Assembly (NCBI RefSeq): GCF_006494775.1
Contig: NZ_CP041146.1
Location: 2,852,001-2,916,000 of the forward strand
Length of the DNA stretch: 64,000 nt
Origin: Nocardioides humi
GTDB taxonomy: Bacteria > Actinomycetota > Actinomycetes > Propionibacteriales > Nocardioidaceae
Reading direction: 5' to 3'
The translations under genes and the position numbers were made by a program. The notes below the pieces were generated by a model. It saw only the letters and a list, made by a program, of their open reading frames with translations. It was not told where the DNA came from and made no database searches. Numbering within the stretch: position 1 is the stretch's first letter; every line of letters begins with the position of its first letter. Below are positions 18,761 to 27,150 of the stretch, piece after piece.

Positions 18761-19131
18761 GCCTCGGCCGCGTCCGCCGGGGGCTCGGCCTGGAACGGCC
18801 GGACCTCGACCTTGCCCTGGCAGGCCTTCGAGGCCGCGGCGGCGTACTTCAGGGCGGCGTCGAGGTCGGGCAGCTCGAGGATCCAGAAGCCGCCGATGTG
18901 CTCCTTGGTCTCGAGATAGGGGCCGTCGGTGAACACCGGGGTGTCGCCCTGGCCGTCGACCACGGTCGCGGTCTCGGCGCCCTCCAGGCCGCCGCCGAAG
19001 ACCCACACCCCGTCGGTGCGGAGCTGCTCGTTGAACCGCTCGACCGCAGCGAACATCTCGGGCCACTGGTCCTCGGGGACCTTGGCGTACTCCTCCTCGT
19101 TGCCGTGCACGGACAGCAGGTACTGGGTCAT
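18757..19131 (-). CDS. YCII/DGPF-domain protein
   Basis: 124 residues, one YCII domain: MTQYLLSVHGNEEEY at the start and the signature DGPYLETKEHIGGFWILELPD. These small ferredoxin-like proteins are partners of the adjacent ECF sigma family; whether they bind the sigma factor or act as enzymes is not known. The sigma factor GTG start overlaps its stop codon (GTGA), so the two are translationally coupled. Confidence 0.9.
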   Translation of the reverse strand: MTQYLLSVHGNEEEYAKVPEDQWPEMFAAVERFNEQLRTDGVWVFGGGLEGAETATVVDGQGDTPVFTDGPYLETKEHIGGFWILELPDLDAALKYAAAASKACQGKVEVRPFQAEPPADAAEA

Positions 19132-19250
19132 GGCTCTTCTCCTGGGTTGAGGTGGCTGTCGAAGCGGCCCCGATGACCGCCTCTCACCCCCTCCACGAAG
19201 GGGGGACGCTCGATACGACAGCCTGCCAGCAACTTTCTCGCGCCGCAGGC

Positions 19251-19549
19251 TCAGGCCAGGCGCGCGGTCAGGTGGACCTCGACGGTGTCGCCTGCCTGCT
19301 TGCCGGAGTCGACGCGCAGGGCGTTGGCGACGGGCAGCTTGTGGGTGCCGTCGCCGAGGGCCATGAAGGACGTCTCGAAGGGCGCGCCGTCGACGGTGCC
19401 GCGGACCTTCACCCGGCCGCGGGTACCGAAGCGCTCGACGGATTCGGGCCAGATGATGTACGTCCAGCCCCCTTGGCATCGCTCTGGCGGAGGGTCTCGG
19501 TGAAGGTGATGTCGAGCGGTCCGACGCCGCTCTGCTCCTGTGCGCTCAT
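19251..19549 (-). CDS. DUF1905 domain protein, one apparent frameshift
   Basis: About 99 residues after repair. The C-terminal part ([23 protein letters not shown] ... HLTARLA) is a compact beta-barrel of the DUF1905 family, usually found alone or fused to YdeI-like domains. The N-terminal frame gives [20 protein letters not shown] and breaks at CCCCC 19468-19472; one added base restores [11 protein letters not shown]. It follows the start of the MFS gene divergently. Function is unknown. Confidence 0.65.
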
Positions 19550-19614
19550 GACGTGTCGACCGTCGCACCCGACCCGATTCATCGCCGGGCCGCGGCGCTC
19601 CGTAGCCTGCTCCG

Positions 19615-20901
19615 GTGAGTCTTCGCGGGATGCTGGCCGACACCCGGCCGTTGCAGAACCCGCACTTCCGCCGGCTGTGGACGGCCAACATCATCACCGT
19701 CGTCGGCGCCCAGCTGACGGTGGTCGCCGTACCGGCCCAGATCTACGCCGACACCGGCTCGTCGGCGTACGTCGGCCTGACCGGCGTCTTCGGCCTGGTG
19801 CCCCTGGTCGTGTTCGGCCTGTGGGGCGGCGCGCTGGCGGACCACTTCGACCGGCGCACGATGCTGCTCGTCACGACCTGCGGCCTGATCGGCACCGCCG
19901 CGCTGTTCTGGCTGCAGGCCGCCCTGGGACTGGGGAACGTCTGGCTGCTGCTGGGGCTGTTCTCCGTGCAACAGGCGTTCTTCGCGGTCAACCAGCCGAC
20001 CCGCTCCGCCGTCCTGCCGCGGCTGCTCGACGACGACGTGCTGCCCGCCGCGAACTCCCTCAACATGACGGTCATGCAGGCCGGCGCGATCGGCGGCCCG
20101 CTCATCGCCGGCATCCTGATCCCGTTCACCGGCTTCGCCTGGCTCTACCTGGCCGACGCGCTGTGCCTGCTGGCGACGCTGTGGGCCGTGGTCCGGCTGC
20201 CCCCGCTGCCGATCGAGGGTCTGGTGGCGGGGACGCCGGGGCTGCGCTCGGTGGTCGAGGGCATCGCGTACCTGCGCGGACAGCCCGTGCTGATGATGTC
20301 CTTCGTCGTCGACATCATCGCGATGGTGTTCGGCATGCCCCGCGCCCTCTTCCCGGAGATCGCGCACGAGAGCTTCCTCGGCCCCGAGGAGGGCGGCCTC
20401 GCCTTCGCGCTCCTCTTCGCCGGCATCCCCCTGGGCGCCGTCCTGGGCGGCGTGTTCTCCGGTTGGGTCTCCCGCATCTCCCTGCAGGGCCGCGCGGTCG
20501 TGTGGTGCATCGTCGTCTGGGGACTGGCGATGGTCGGCTTCGGCCTCGCCGTCGCCGGCGCCGACGCGCTCCCGGGCTCCGCACGGCTCTGGCTGGTCGT
20601 CGCCGTCCTCATGCTCGTCGTCGGCGGCGCCGCCGACATGGCCTCCGCCGCCTTCCGCACCTCGATGCTGCAGACCGCGGCCGCCGACGAGGTCCGCGGC
20701 CGGCTGCAGGGGATCTTCGTCGTCGTGGTCGCCGGCGGGCCGCGGATCGCCGACGTCGCGCACGGCGCCTCCGCCGCCATGGTGGGTACGGCGACCGCGG
20801 CCGCGGGCGGCGGCGTGCTGGTCGTCGTGCTCGTGGTGGTCGCGGCGCTCGTCGTGCCGTCGTTCGTGCGCTACCGGGTCACGGCGGCGGCTCGGCGGTA
20901 G
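19615..20901 (+). CDS. MFS exporter of the EntS type
   Basis: 428 residues with about 12 transmembrane segments and the MFS motif A-like loop [14 protein letters not shown] after the second helix. Homologues export enterobactin or other small compounds; the first cytoplasmic segment [21 protein letters not shown] is typical of that subfamily. Start is GTG at 19615. It stands as a single gene, closed by a strong hairpin at 20940-20969. Substrate cannot be inferred. Confidence 0.88.
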   Translation: MSLRGMLADTRPLQNPHFRRLWTANIITVVGAQLTVVAVPAQIYADTGSSAYVGLTGVFGLVPLVVFGLWGGALADHFDRRTMLLVTTCGLIGTAALFWLQAALGLGNVWLLLGLFSVQQAFFAVNQPTRSAVLPRLLDDDVLPAANSLNMTVMQAGAIGGPLIAGILIPFTGFAWLYLADALCLLATLWAVVRLPPLPIEGLVAGTPGLRSVVEGIAYLRGQPVLMMSFVVDIIAMVFGMPRALFPEIAHESFLGPEEGGLAFALLFAGIPLGAVLGGVFSGWVSRISLQGRAVVWCIVVWGLAMVGFGLAVAGADALPGSARLWLVVAVLMLVVGGAADMASAAFRTSMLQTAAADEVRGRLQGIFVVVVAGGPRIADVAHGASAAMVGTATAAAGGGVLVVVLVVVAALVVPSFVRYRVTAAARR

Positions 20902-20939
20902 CGGGAGGTCCGACCGGGCCGTCGGCGATGCGAGGGCGT

Positions 20940-20969
20940 CTGCCCGGCCGGACCGCTCCGGCCGGGCAG
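20940..20969. terminator. Bidirectional hairpin terminator
   Basis: A perfect 13-bp GC stem (20940-20952 with 20957-20969) and a CCGC loop lie between the converging MFS gene and the amidase operon. Symmetry allows it to end both transcripts. Confidence 0.75.
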
Positions 20970-20987
20970 CGCTACCGGGGTGGATCC

Positions 20988-21179
20988 TCAGGACGGGAAG
21001 GTGGCGTCGAACACCAGGCAGGGCTCCTCGTAGCGTGCTTCGGGGATGGCGTAGAGCCGGTCGAGCATCTCCTGGCGTCCGGGGAAGGCGGCGATCATGG
21101 CGCTCACCTCCTCCTCGGCGGGCGTGATGCCGGCGGCGAGCAGCAACTGGGGCACGAGCACGGTCGGGTCGGCGGTCAT
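20988..21179 (-). CDS. Small AtzG/GatC-like amidase partner, 63 aa
   Basis: 63-residue helical protein beginning MTADPTVLVPQLLLAAGI and ending RYEEPCLVFDATFPS. It is the last gene of the amidase operon, 29 bp after the amidase stop, with a GGAG ribosome site. The shape (two short helices, then a Pro-rich tail) is like AtzG and GatC, small subunits that wrap amidase-signature enzymes. It also resembles the small gene at 24033, which shares the pattern LRRLPLSFLEPTEPAAAL versus LDRLYAIPEARYEEPCLVF. Homology is inferred by eye, not proven. Confidence 0.55.
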   Translation of the reverse strand: MTADPTVLVPQLLLAAGITPAEEEVSAMIAAFPGRQEMLDRLYAIPEARYEEPCLVFDATFPS

Positions 21180-21208
21180 ATCGGGCTCCTCGGGAGTGGG
21201 TTCGTGGG

Positions 21209-22600
21209 TCAGGAGTAGTGCTCGGCCACCATCGGCGGGACCTGGACGTGCCAGTCGGTCCGCTGCTGGTACGCGTGGCCGGCCGCCAGCACGGCGGCCT
21301 CGTCGAACGGCTTGCCGATGATCTGCAGGCCGATCGGCAGGCCGGCCTTCGAGAAGCCCATCGGCACCGACATCGCCGGGTTGCCGAGCGCGTTCCAGTA
21401 CGGCGTGTGCAGGGGGTCCAGCAGGCCGTCGAAGCTCAGCTCGGAGTACGCCGGGGCGCCGGCGGTAGCGGTCGGAGTCACGATGAGGTCGACGTCCTCG
21501 TAGATCTTCGCGACCAGCCGCTGGACGGCGCGCCTCGCCCGCTGCGACTGGGCATAGTCACCGGCCGGCACCAGGGCGCCGGCGACGACGGCGGCACGCG
21601 TGCCGGCGAAGTAGCTCTCCCACTGCGACTGCAGGTCCGGGCGGTGGTAGGCGTAGGCCTCGGCCTGCAGGCCCATCATGGTGGCGAACGTGATCTCCTC
21701 GTAGTACGGGAGCTCGATCGGGACGACGGTCGCGCCGGCGGCCTCCAGCTCGGCCACGGCGGCGTTGACGAGGTCGACGTACTCCGGGTCGACCCGGGTC
21801 GACTTGCCCTCGAGCAGGTCGAGCCCGATCCGCAGCCCCGAGAGGTCGCCCGTGAGGCCGGAGACGTAGTCGTCGACCGGCCGGTCCGCCGACGTGGCGT
21901 CGCGAGCGTCGTGCCCCGCCAGCACCGCCAGCATGAGCGCACAGTCCTCGGCGCTGCGGGCCATCGGGCCGATGTGGTCGTAGCTGTAGCCCAGAGGCAC
22001 GCAGCCGTACTTCGGGACCCGGCCGAAGGTCTGCTTGAGACCGGTGATGCCACAGCTGGTGGCGGGGTAGCGGATGCTGCCGCCGGTGTCGGTGCCGAGG
22101 CCGCCGAGGAAGAACCCGGCGGCCACGCCGTTGCCGGTGCCGGAGCTGGAGCCGCCCGGGTAGTGGTCGGTGTTCCAGGGGTTGCGGGGGATCGGGAACG
22201 GCTTGGAGTCGTCGGGGATCCCGATGGCGTACTCCATCGTGGTGCTCTTGCCGGTGATGACGGCGCCGGCCGCTCGCAGCCGGGCCACGACCGGCGCGTC
22301 GCCCTGTCCCCAGCTGCGGTCGAGCACCAGGCTCTGCGCGGTGGTCTCGCCCTCCTCGGTCGTGATGATGTCCTTGACGCCGAGCGGGATGCCGTGCAGC
22401 GGGCCCTTGTCGTCGCCGTTCGCCAGCTCCTGGTCGGCCTTGGCCGCGGCCTCCAGCGCCGTCTCGTCGTAGCGCGCCAGGTAGACACCGAGCTCGCCGT
22501 CGTGGGCCTCGGCGATGGCCATCGCCTCGGTCGTGAGGGCCACCGAGGTGGTCTCGCCGGCCCGCAGCGCGTCGGCTGCGTCCTTGATCGTCCGGTACAT
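21209..22600 (-). CDS. Amidase-signature family hydrolase (A1)
   Basis: 463 residues. The catalytic Ser-cisSer-Lys triad is visible: Lys in GIPLGVKDIIT, the glycine-serine region GGSSSGTGNGVAAG and the nucleophile in GTDTGGSIRYPA. The family cleaves amide bonds of small amides, acyl-amino acids or carboxybiuret-type compounds; the substrate is open. Closest context is a GatA/AtzE-like hydrolase with the small gene at 20988 as possible partner. Start ATG 22600 has an AAGGAG ribosome site. Confidence 0.9.
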   Translation of the reverse strand: MYRTIKDAADALRAGETTSVALTTEAMAIAEAHDGELGVYLARYDETALEAAAKADQELANGDDKGPLHGIPLGVKDIITTEEGETTAQSLVLDRSWGQGDAPVVARLRAAGAVITGKSTTMEYAIGIPDDSKPFPIPRNPWNTDHYPGGSSSGTGNGVAAGFFLGGLGTDTGGSIRYPATSCGITGLKQTFGRVPKYGCVPLGYSYDHIGPMARSAEDCALMLAVLAGHDARDATSADRPVDDYVSGLTGDLSGLRIGLDLLEGKSTRVDPEYVDLVNAAVAELEAAGATVVPIELPYYEEITFATMMGLQAEAYAYHRPDLQSQWESYFAGTRAAVVAGALVPAGDYAQSQRARRAVQRLVAKIYEDVDLIVTPTATAGAPAYSELSFDGLLDPLHTPYWNALGNPAMSVPMGFSKAGLPIGLQIIGKPFDEAAVLAAGHAYQQRTDWHVQVPPMVAEHYS

Positions 22601-22632
22601 CGGTGCTTCTCCTTCGTGGGATGGGGCGCTGC

Positions 22633-24036
22633 TCAGGCGGGCAGCAGCGCCGGAGGGCGGTTGAGGTGGTGCGTCGTCGTGCGCTGGTAGGCGGCGCCCA
22701 GCGCGAAGAGGGTCGACTCGTCGCGCGGCCGCCCGACGAGCTGGAGGCTGACGGGTAGGCCCGAGACCAGCCCGGACGGGAGCACCAGCGCGGGGCTCCC
22801 GGTGAGGTTGAACGGCACGTGGGTACGGCAGCCGGCGTCCAGCCACGGCACCTCCCGGTCGCCGAGGTCGGACATCATCGCGTCCGCGATCACCGGCGGC
22901 AGCGCGGTCATCCCGGGGCAGACCAGCGCGTCGCAGCCCTCCATCGCCCTCTCGAGGTCCCGCTGGAACCAGTTGCGCAGGCGCAGCGCGCGCAGGTAGT
23001 CGGCGGCACTGACGAACGGGGTCGCGGCGAGGAGCGAGGCGCCCATCTCGTCGCGGCTCTCGATGTCGAACAGGTGCGCCTCGTGGTAGGAGAGCATCTC
23101 CGCGAACATGATCGTCCAGGCCGCCTGCACGACCAGCTCGAACGACGGCAGGTCGACGTCGACGATCGTCACGCCGGTGGCGGCGAGCTCGGCCAGGGAT
23201 GCCTCGTACGACGCGCGGACGTCGGGGTGCATCTCGGCCTCGAGCCAGCCGGGGTTGCGGGCCACCTTCATCCCGCTCACGTCGCGCTGGACGGCCTCGA
23301 CGAAGCCGGCGTCCGCCTCGAGCGTCGTGGGGTCGGCGGGGTCCGCCCCCTGGATCACGTCGAGGACCCGCGCGCAGTCCTCGACCGAGCGGGTCATCGG
23401 GCCGGCGTGGTCCAGGGTCCAGGACAGGCCCATCACGCCGTGCCGCGGCACCCGGCCGTAGGTCGCCTTGATGCCGGTGATGCCGCAGAAGGCGCTCGGG
23501 ATCCGGATCGAGCCGCCCGTGTCGGTGCCGATGGCCACCGGGACCTGACCCAGCGCGACCGCGGCGCCCGACCCGCTCGACGAGCCGCCGGTCGTGCGCG
23601 TGGTGTCCCAGGGGTTGAGGACCGGGCCGAAGGTCTTGTTGACCGCACCGCCGCAGGCGAACTCGAAGGTCTCGAGCTTCGCCACGAGCACCCCGCCCGC
23701 GTCGGCGAGCCGGCTCTCCAGGAGGGCGTCGGTCGTCGGCACGCTGTCCTCGAAGAGGGCCGACCCGCCGGTGGTGGTGATGCCGGCCGTCGCGACGATG
23801 TCCTTCAGGGCGTAGGGCACGCCCTCCAGCGGGCGGGCGGTGCCGGCCTTCCAGCGGGCGTCCGACTCCGCCGCCCGGGCCAGCGCGACCTCGGGAAGCA
23901 CCAGCCGTACGGCGTTGTGGACGTCGTCGGTCTCCTCGATCCGCGCCAGGCAGGCCCGTACGACGTCGGTGGGGGTCGTCGTACCGGACTCGTAGGCCGC
24001 GAGCAGCTCGCTCGCCGTCAGGTCGGTGGGGCTCAC
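22633..24036 (-). CDS. Amidase-signature family hydrolase (A2)
   Basis: 467 residues. Lys is in GVPYALKDIVAT, the Gly-Ser loop is TTGGSSSGSGAAVALG and the nucleophile motif is GTDTGGSIRIPS. Its GTG start overlaps the stop of the small gene at 24033 (GTGA), so the two are translationally coupled, as seen for AtzG with AtzE. It is a clear paralogue of A1 (21209) and A3 (25481) but diverged, which suggests three different or successive amide substrates. Confidence 0.9.
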   Translation of the reverse strand: MSPTDLTASELLAAYESGTTTPTDVVRACLARIEETDDVHNAVRLVLPEVALARAAESDARWKAGTARPLEGVPYALKDIVATAGITTTGGSALFEDSVPTTDALLESRLADAGGVLVAKLETFEFACGGAVNKTFGPVLNPWDTTRTTGGSSSGSGAAVALGQVPVAIGTDTGGSIRIPSAFCGITGIKATYGRVPRHGVMGLSWTLDHAGPMTRSVEDCARVLDVIQGADPADPTTLEADAGFVEAVQRDVSGMKVARNPGWLEAEMHPDVRASYEASLAELAATGVTIVDVDLPSFELVVQAAWTIMFAEMLSYHEAHLFDIESRDEMGASLLAATPFVSAADYLRALRLRNWFQRDLERAMEGCDALVCPGMTALPPVIADAMMSDLGDREVPWLDAGCRTHVPFNLTGSPALVLPSGLVSGLPVSLQLVGRPRDESTLFALGAAYQRTTTHHLNRPPALLPA

Positions 24037-24238
24037 GAGCGTCCTCCGTTCCTGATCCAGAGCAGCGCGGCGGCGGGCTCGGTCGGCTCCAGGAAGGACA
24101 GCGGCAGCCGGCGCAACTGCTCGAGCGCCGGCCGGGTGGCCGCGTGCGTGGCGTACGCCTGGGCGAGTCGTTCGGGGTCAGGGCGATGTCCTGGTTGGTG
24201 GCCAGGACCTGGAGCTCGTCAATCGATGGGAAGGGCAT
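24033..24238 (-). CDS. Small AtzG/GatC-like protein coupled to amidase A2, one apparent frameshift
   Basis: A 68-residue product after repair: MPFPSIDELQVLATNQDIAL, then one restored base near 24179-24181 gives DPERLAQAYATHAATRPALEQ and a tail FLEPTEPAAALLWI. The ATG has a GGAGG ribosome site and lies within the end of the MFS gene (20-bp overlap); its stop overlaps the amidase start. The position, size and helical character match AtzG-type small subunits of amidases, a class often missed because of its length. Function is inference from context. Confidence 0.5.
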
Positions 24239-25484
24239 GGGTTCCTCCAGCGGTGGTGGGATGCGACGACCTGGTCTCGCCGACGACGAGGGCCAGGAGG
24301 ATGGAGAGCAGGAGCAGACCCGCGGCGACGCCGAGGGTCGCGTGGATCGGGAGCACCAGCAGTGCCGCGCCGACGAGGAGGCCGCTGGCCAGCATCCCGA
24401 CGTCACTGGCGATCCGGTAGGCGACGACCGCGTGCTCGCGGTCGGGCAGGAGATCGACGATCATCGCGGCCGGCACCACCCAGGTGGTGCCGACGGTGAC
24501 GCCGGCGAGGAAGGCGAGGGCGACGACCACGGGCAGGCTGGTCGGGACGATCCCCAGCAGTCCGGTGGTCACGCAGCCGAAGCCGAGCGCGGCGACCAGG
24601 ACCGGGCGGCGGCCCCAGCGGTCGCTCCACGTGCTCGACGTCTGCATCGAGGTGACGTCGGTCAGCGCCAGCGCGGCCAGGGCGACGCCGATGGCCGCCC
24701 AGCCCATCCCGGCCCCCTCCGCGACCAGCGGGATGAGCGTCATCGCGATGGCGGACCGCACGCCCTGGCCGAGGCCGACGAGAACGAGTGCGCCCCGGAC
24801 CCGGGCGCCACGGATCCCCAGGTCTCCGGGAAGGCCGATGGTCCGCACGGCCTGTCGCAGCGGGACGTGCTCGGAGGAGGACCGACGCGGGATGAGATTC
24901 CAGGCGAGCACCGCGCCGACGAGGTTGACCGCGGCGCAGACCCCGAAGAGCAGCCGCAGCCCGTCGGCCCCGGGGAGGAGGGAGGCGATCAGGCCACCGC
25001 CGAGCGGCCCGGTCGCCACGCCGGCGAACCAGGCCGCGTTGAACGAGCCGATGGCCGCCGCCTCGTCGCCGCGGCGGGCCAGGTGCAACGCCAGGTGCAT
25101 GCCTCCGCTCATGAAGAGCGCGGCACCGAAGCCCTGGCCGATGCGCGCCAGGCCGACCACGTGCCAGGTGGTGGTCGCCGCCGTGACCGCGGATCCGAGG
25201 CCGAACACGACCATCGCGGCGGAGATCGCCAGCCGCGAGTCGAGGCGCGGGATGAGGCGTGAGCAGAACGTGTCGGAGACGAGCAGGGAGAGCCCCATCG
25301 AGGACACCACCACCGCCGCGGCCGCGGGAGATCCGTGGAGGGCGGTGACGAGCACGGCGGTGAACGGAGCGGTCAGGCCGAGGCCGACGCCGGCCACGAC
25401 CACGACGGCCAGGAAGGCCCGGTCGGACCGCCTCGCGGCGGTCCGGCCGGACGGCATCCGCTCCAGCCGCGCCAGGTTGGTCAC
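24219..25484 (-). CDS. MFS transporter of the amidase operon
   Basis: 421 residues with about 12 membrane segments: FLAVVVVAGVGLGLTAPFTA at the N-terminus, the MFS motif SDRWGRRPVLVAALGFG after the seventh, and a hydrophobic C-terminal helix pair. GTG start 25484 overlaps the stop of amidase A3 by four bases, and its 3' end overlaps the next small gene. Being within a catabolic operon it could import an amide or export a product; the ABC importer upstream suggests the second role. Confidence 0.85.
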   Translation of the reverse strand: MTNLARLERMPSGRTAARRSDRAFLAVVVVAGVGLGLTAPFTAVLVTALHGSPAAAAVVVSSMGLSLLVSDTFCSRLIPRLDSRLAISAAMVVFGLGSAVTAATTTWHVVGLARIGQGFGAALFMSGGMHLALHLARRGDEAAAIGSFNAAWFAGVATGPLGGGLIASLLPGADGLRLLFGVCAAVNLVGAVLAWNLIPRRSSSEHVPLRQAVRTIGLPGDLGIRGARVRGALVLVGLGQGVRSAIAMTLIPLVAEGAGMGWAAIGVALAALALTDVTSMQTSSTWSDRWGRRPVLVAALGFGCVTTGLLGIVPTSLPVVVALAFLAGVTVGTTWVVPAAMIVDLLPDREHAVVAYRIASDVGMLASGLLVGAALLVLPIHATLGVAAGLLLLSILLALVVGETRSSHPTTAGGTHALPID

Positions 25485-27070
25485 GCGCTCACCACCATGC
25501 TCTCCGCGGCAACCCCGGTACCGGGCATGGCGCCGACGGCGTCCTCGACGACCTTGCCCGCCCGGAACGTCAGGGCGTCCTGCCAGGCCGCGGCCACGAT
25601 CTGGATCGACGTCGGCATGCCGGTCGCCGGGTCGACGCCGCTGGGCACGGCCAGGGCGGGGTGGCCGCTGAGATTGAGCACCGAGGTGTTGGCGACCATC
25701 GTGGTGCCGCGGGCGAGCAGGGTCGCGTCGTCGGCGGCACCGTCGAGCAGCAGCGGCGCCACCTGGGGCGTCGTCGGCGTGACGAGCAGGTCGTACTCGC
25801 CCAGCGCCCGGTCGACCTGGGCGGTCAGCTCGCGTCGCAGGTTGGCCGCCTTGGCGAAGTACGTCGAGAAGTACTGGTCGTGGAGATAGCGGCCGCCGAC
25901 CAGCCAGGTCTTGAAGAACGGGGGGAACGAGTCGGCCTCCAACCGCCGGACGAGGCCGAACGCGTGGGTGCGCTCGACGTCGACCTCGCCCAGGTGCGAG
26001 TAGCCGGTGCCGTCGGTCTGCACGGTGAGCCACCCGAAGTGGAGCAGCAGCGAGAGCTGGATCGCCCACGCGTCCGCCCAGAGCGGGATGGTGGTCCGCT
26101 CGACGGTCGCGCCGGCGGCGACCAGCGCCCGGCAGGCGGCGTCGAACTCGCCGAGGACCCCGGGCTCGCACAGGTCCGGGTGCGTGCCCTCGGCCACGAT
26201 GCCGATCCGCAGTCCGGCGACGCCTTCACCGACCGTCGCGGCGGCACTCGTCGGCTCAGGGACACCGCGGACCCATTGCGGGTCGCGCGAGGAATGGCCG
26301 CTCATCACGTCGAGCATCCGGGCGGTCAGGTCCACGGTGCCTGCGATGGGGCACACGCCGTCGATGGTGTGGTCCATGTAGGTCAGCCCGTGGGAGGGGA
26401 CCAGTCCCTGCGTGGGCTTGATGCTGACGACACCGTTGAAGGAGGCCGGGATCCGCGCGGAGCCGCCCTCGTCGACGCCGATCGCCAGGTCGACCGCACC
26501 GGAGCGTACGGCGGCGCCGGAGCCCCCGGAGGAGCCGCCCGGGGAGCGCCGCGGGTCGACCGCGTTGCGCGCCGGTCCGAACCAGCTGGACTCTCCCATG
26601 CCCGAGGTCGAGAAGTCGTCGAGGTTGGTCTTCCCCACCACGTCGGCGCCCGCGTCGAGCAACCGCTCCACCACCACGGCGTCCGTCGTCGGCGTGTAGC
26701 TCAGGGTGCGGGAGGCGTTCGTCACCGGGACGCCGGCGACCGCGAGGTTGTCCTTCACGCCGACCGTGAGGCCGGCGAGGGGGCCGCCGCCTGCGCCCTT
26801 GACGAGACAGCGCCGGACGAACACGTGGAACGGGTCCTCGGCGTCGGTCGGCACCCAGCCGGGATCCCGCTCGAGGTGCTTGAGGCGGGGAGTGGCGACC
26901 GGCAGCTCGTCGAGGCGATCGATGGCGGCGAAGACCCCGTCCAGCACCTCGGCGTACTGCTCCGCCTCCGTGGGCGTGAAGGTGAGGTACTCGCTCGCGG
27001 CGATCTCCGCCACCTGTGCCGGCGTGGGACGCCGGATGAAGCCGCGGATGCGGCCGCGTGGGAGTGACAT
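25481..27070 (-). CDS. Amidase-signature family hydrolase (A3)
   Basis: 529 residues, longer than A1 and A2 through an N-terminal extension (residues 1-85, EIAASEYLTFTPTEAEQYAEV). The catalytic Lys is in GLTVGVKDNLAVAG, the Gly-Ser loop is SPGGSSGGSGAAV and the nucleophile motif is GVDEGGSARIPA, where the usual GTDTGGS is altered to GVDEGGS. Among this family such a change is seen in AtzF/aryl-acylamidase-like groups. It is the first enzyme gene after the binding protein (80 bp gap) and begins the coupled part of the operon. Confidence 0.9.
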   Translation of the reverse strand: MSLPRGRIRGFIRRPTPAQVAEIAASEYLTFTPTEAEQYAEVLDGVFAAIDRLDELPVATPRLKHLERDPGWVPTDAEDPFHVFVRRCLVKGAGGGPLAGLTVGVKDNLAVAGVPVTNASRTLSYTPTTDAVVVERLLDAGADVVGKTNLDDFSTSGMGESSWFGPARNAVDPRRSPGGSSGGSGAAVRSGAVDLAIGVDEGGSARIPASFNGVVSIKPTQGLVPSHGLTYMDHTIDGVCPIAGTVDLTARMLDVMSGHSSRDPQWVRGVPEPTSAAATVGEGVAGLRIGIVAEGTHPDLCEPGVLGEFDAACRALVAAGATVERTTIPLWADAWAIQLSLLLHFGWLTVQTDGTGYSHLGEVDVERTHAFGLVRRLEADSFPPFFKTWLVGGRYLHDQYFSTYFAKAANLRRELTAQVDRALGEYDLLVTPTTPQVAPLLLDGAADDATLLARGTTMVANTSVLNLSGHPALAVPSGVDPATGMPTSIQIVAAAWQDALTFRAGKVVEDAVGAMPGTGVAAESMVVSA

Positions 27071-27150
27071 CGCTGGTCACCTTTCGTTTCGGGCCCGGCG
27101 GGCCAAGGGGTGTCCGGGGCCGGAGTACGAGCGCTCCGGCCCCGGCGCCG

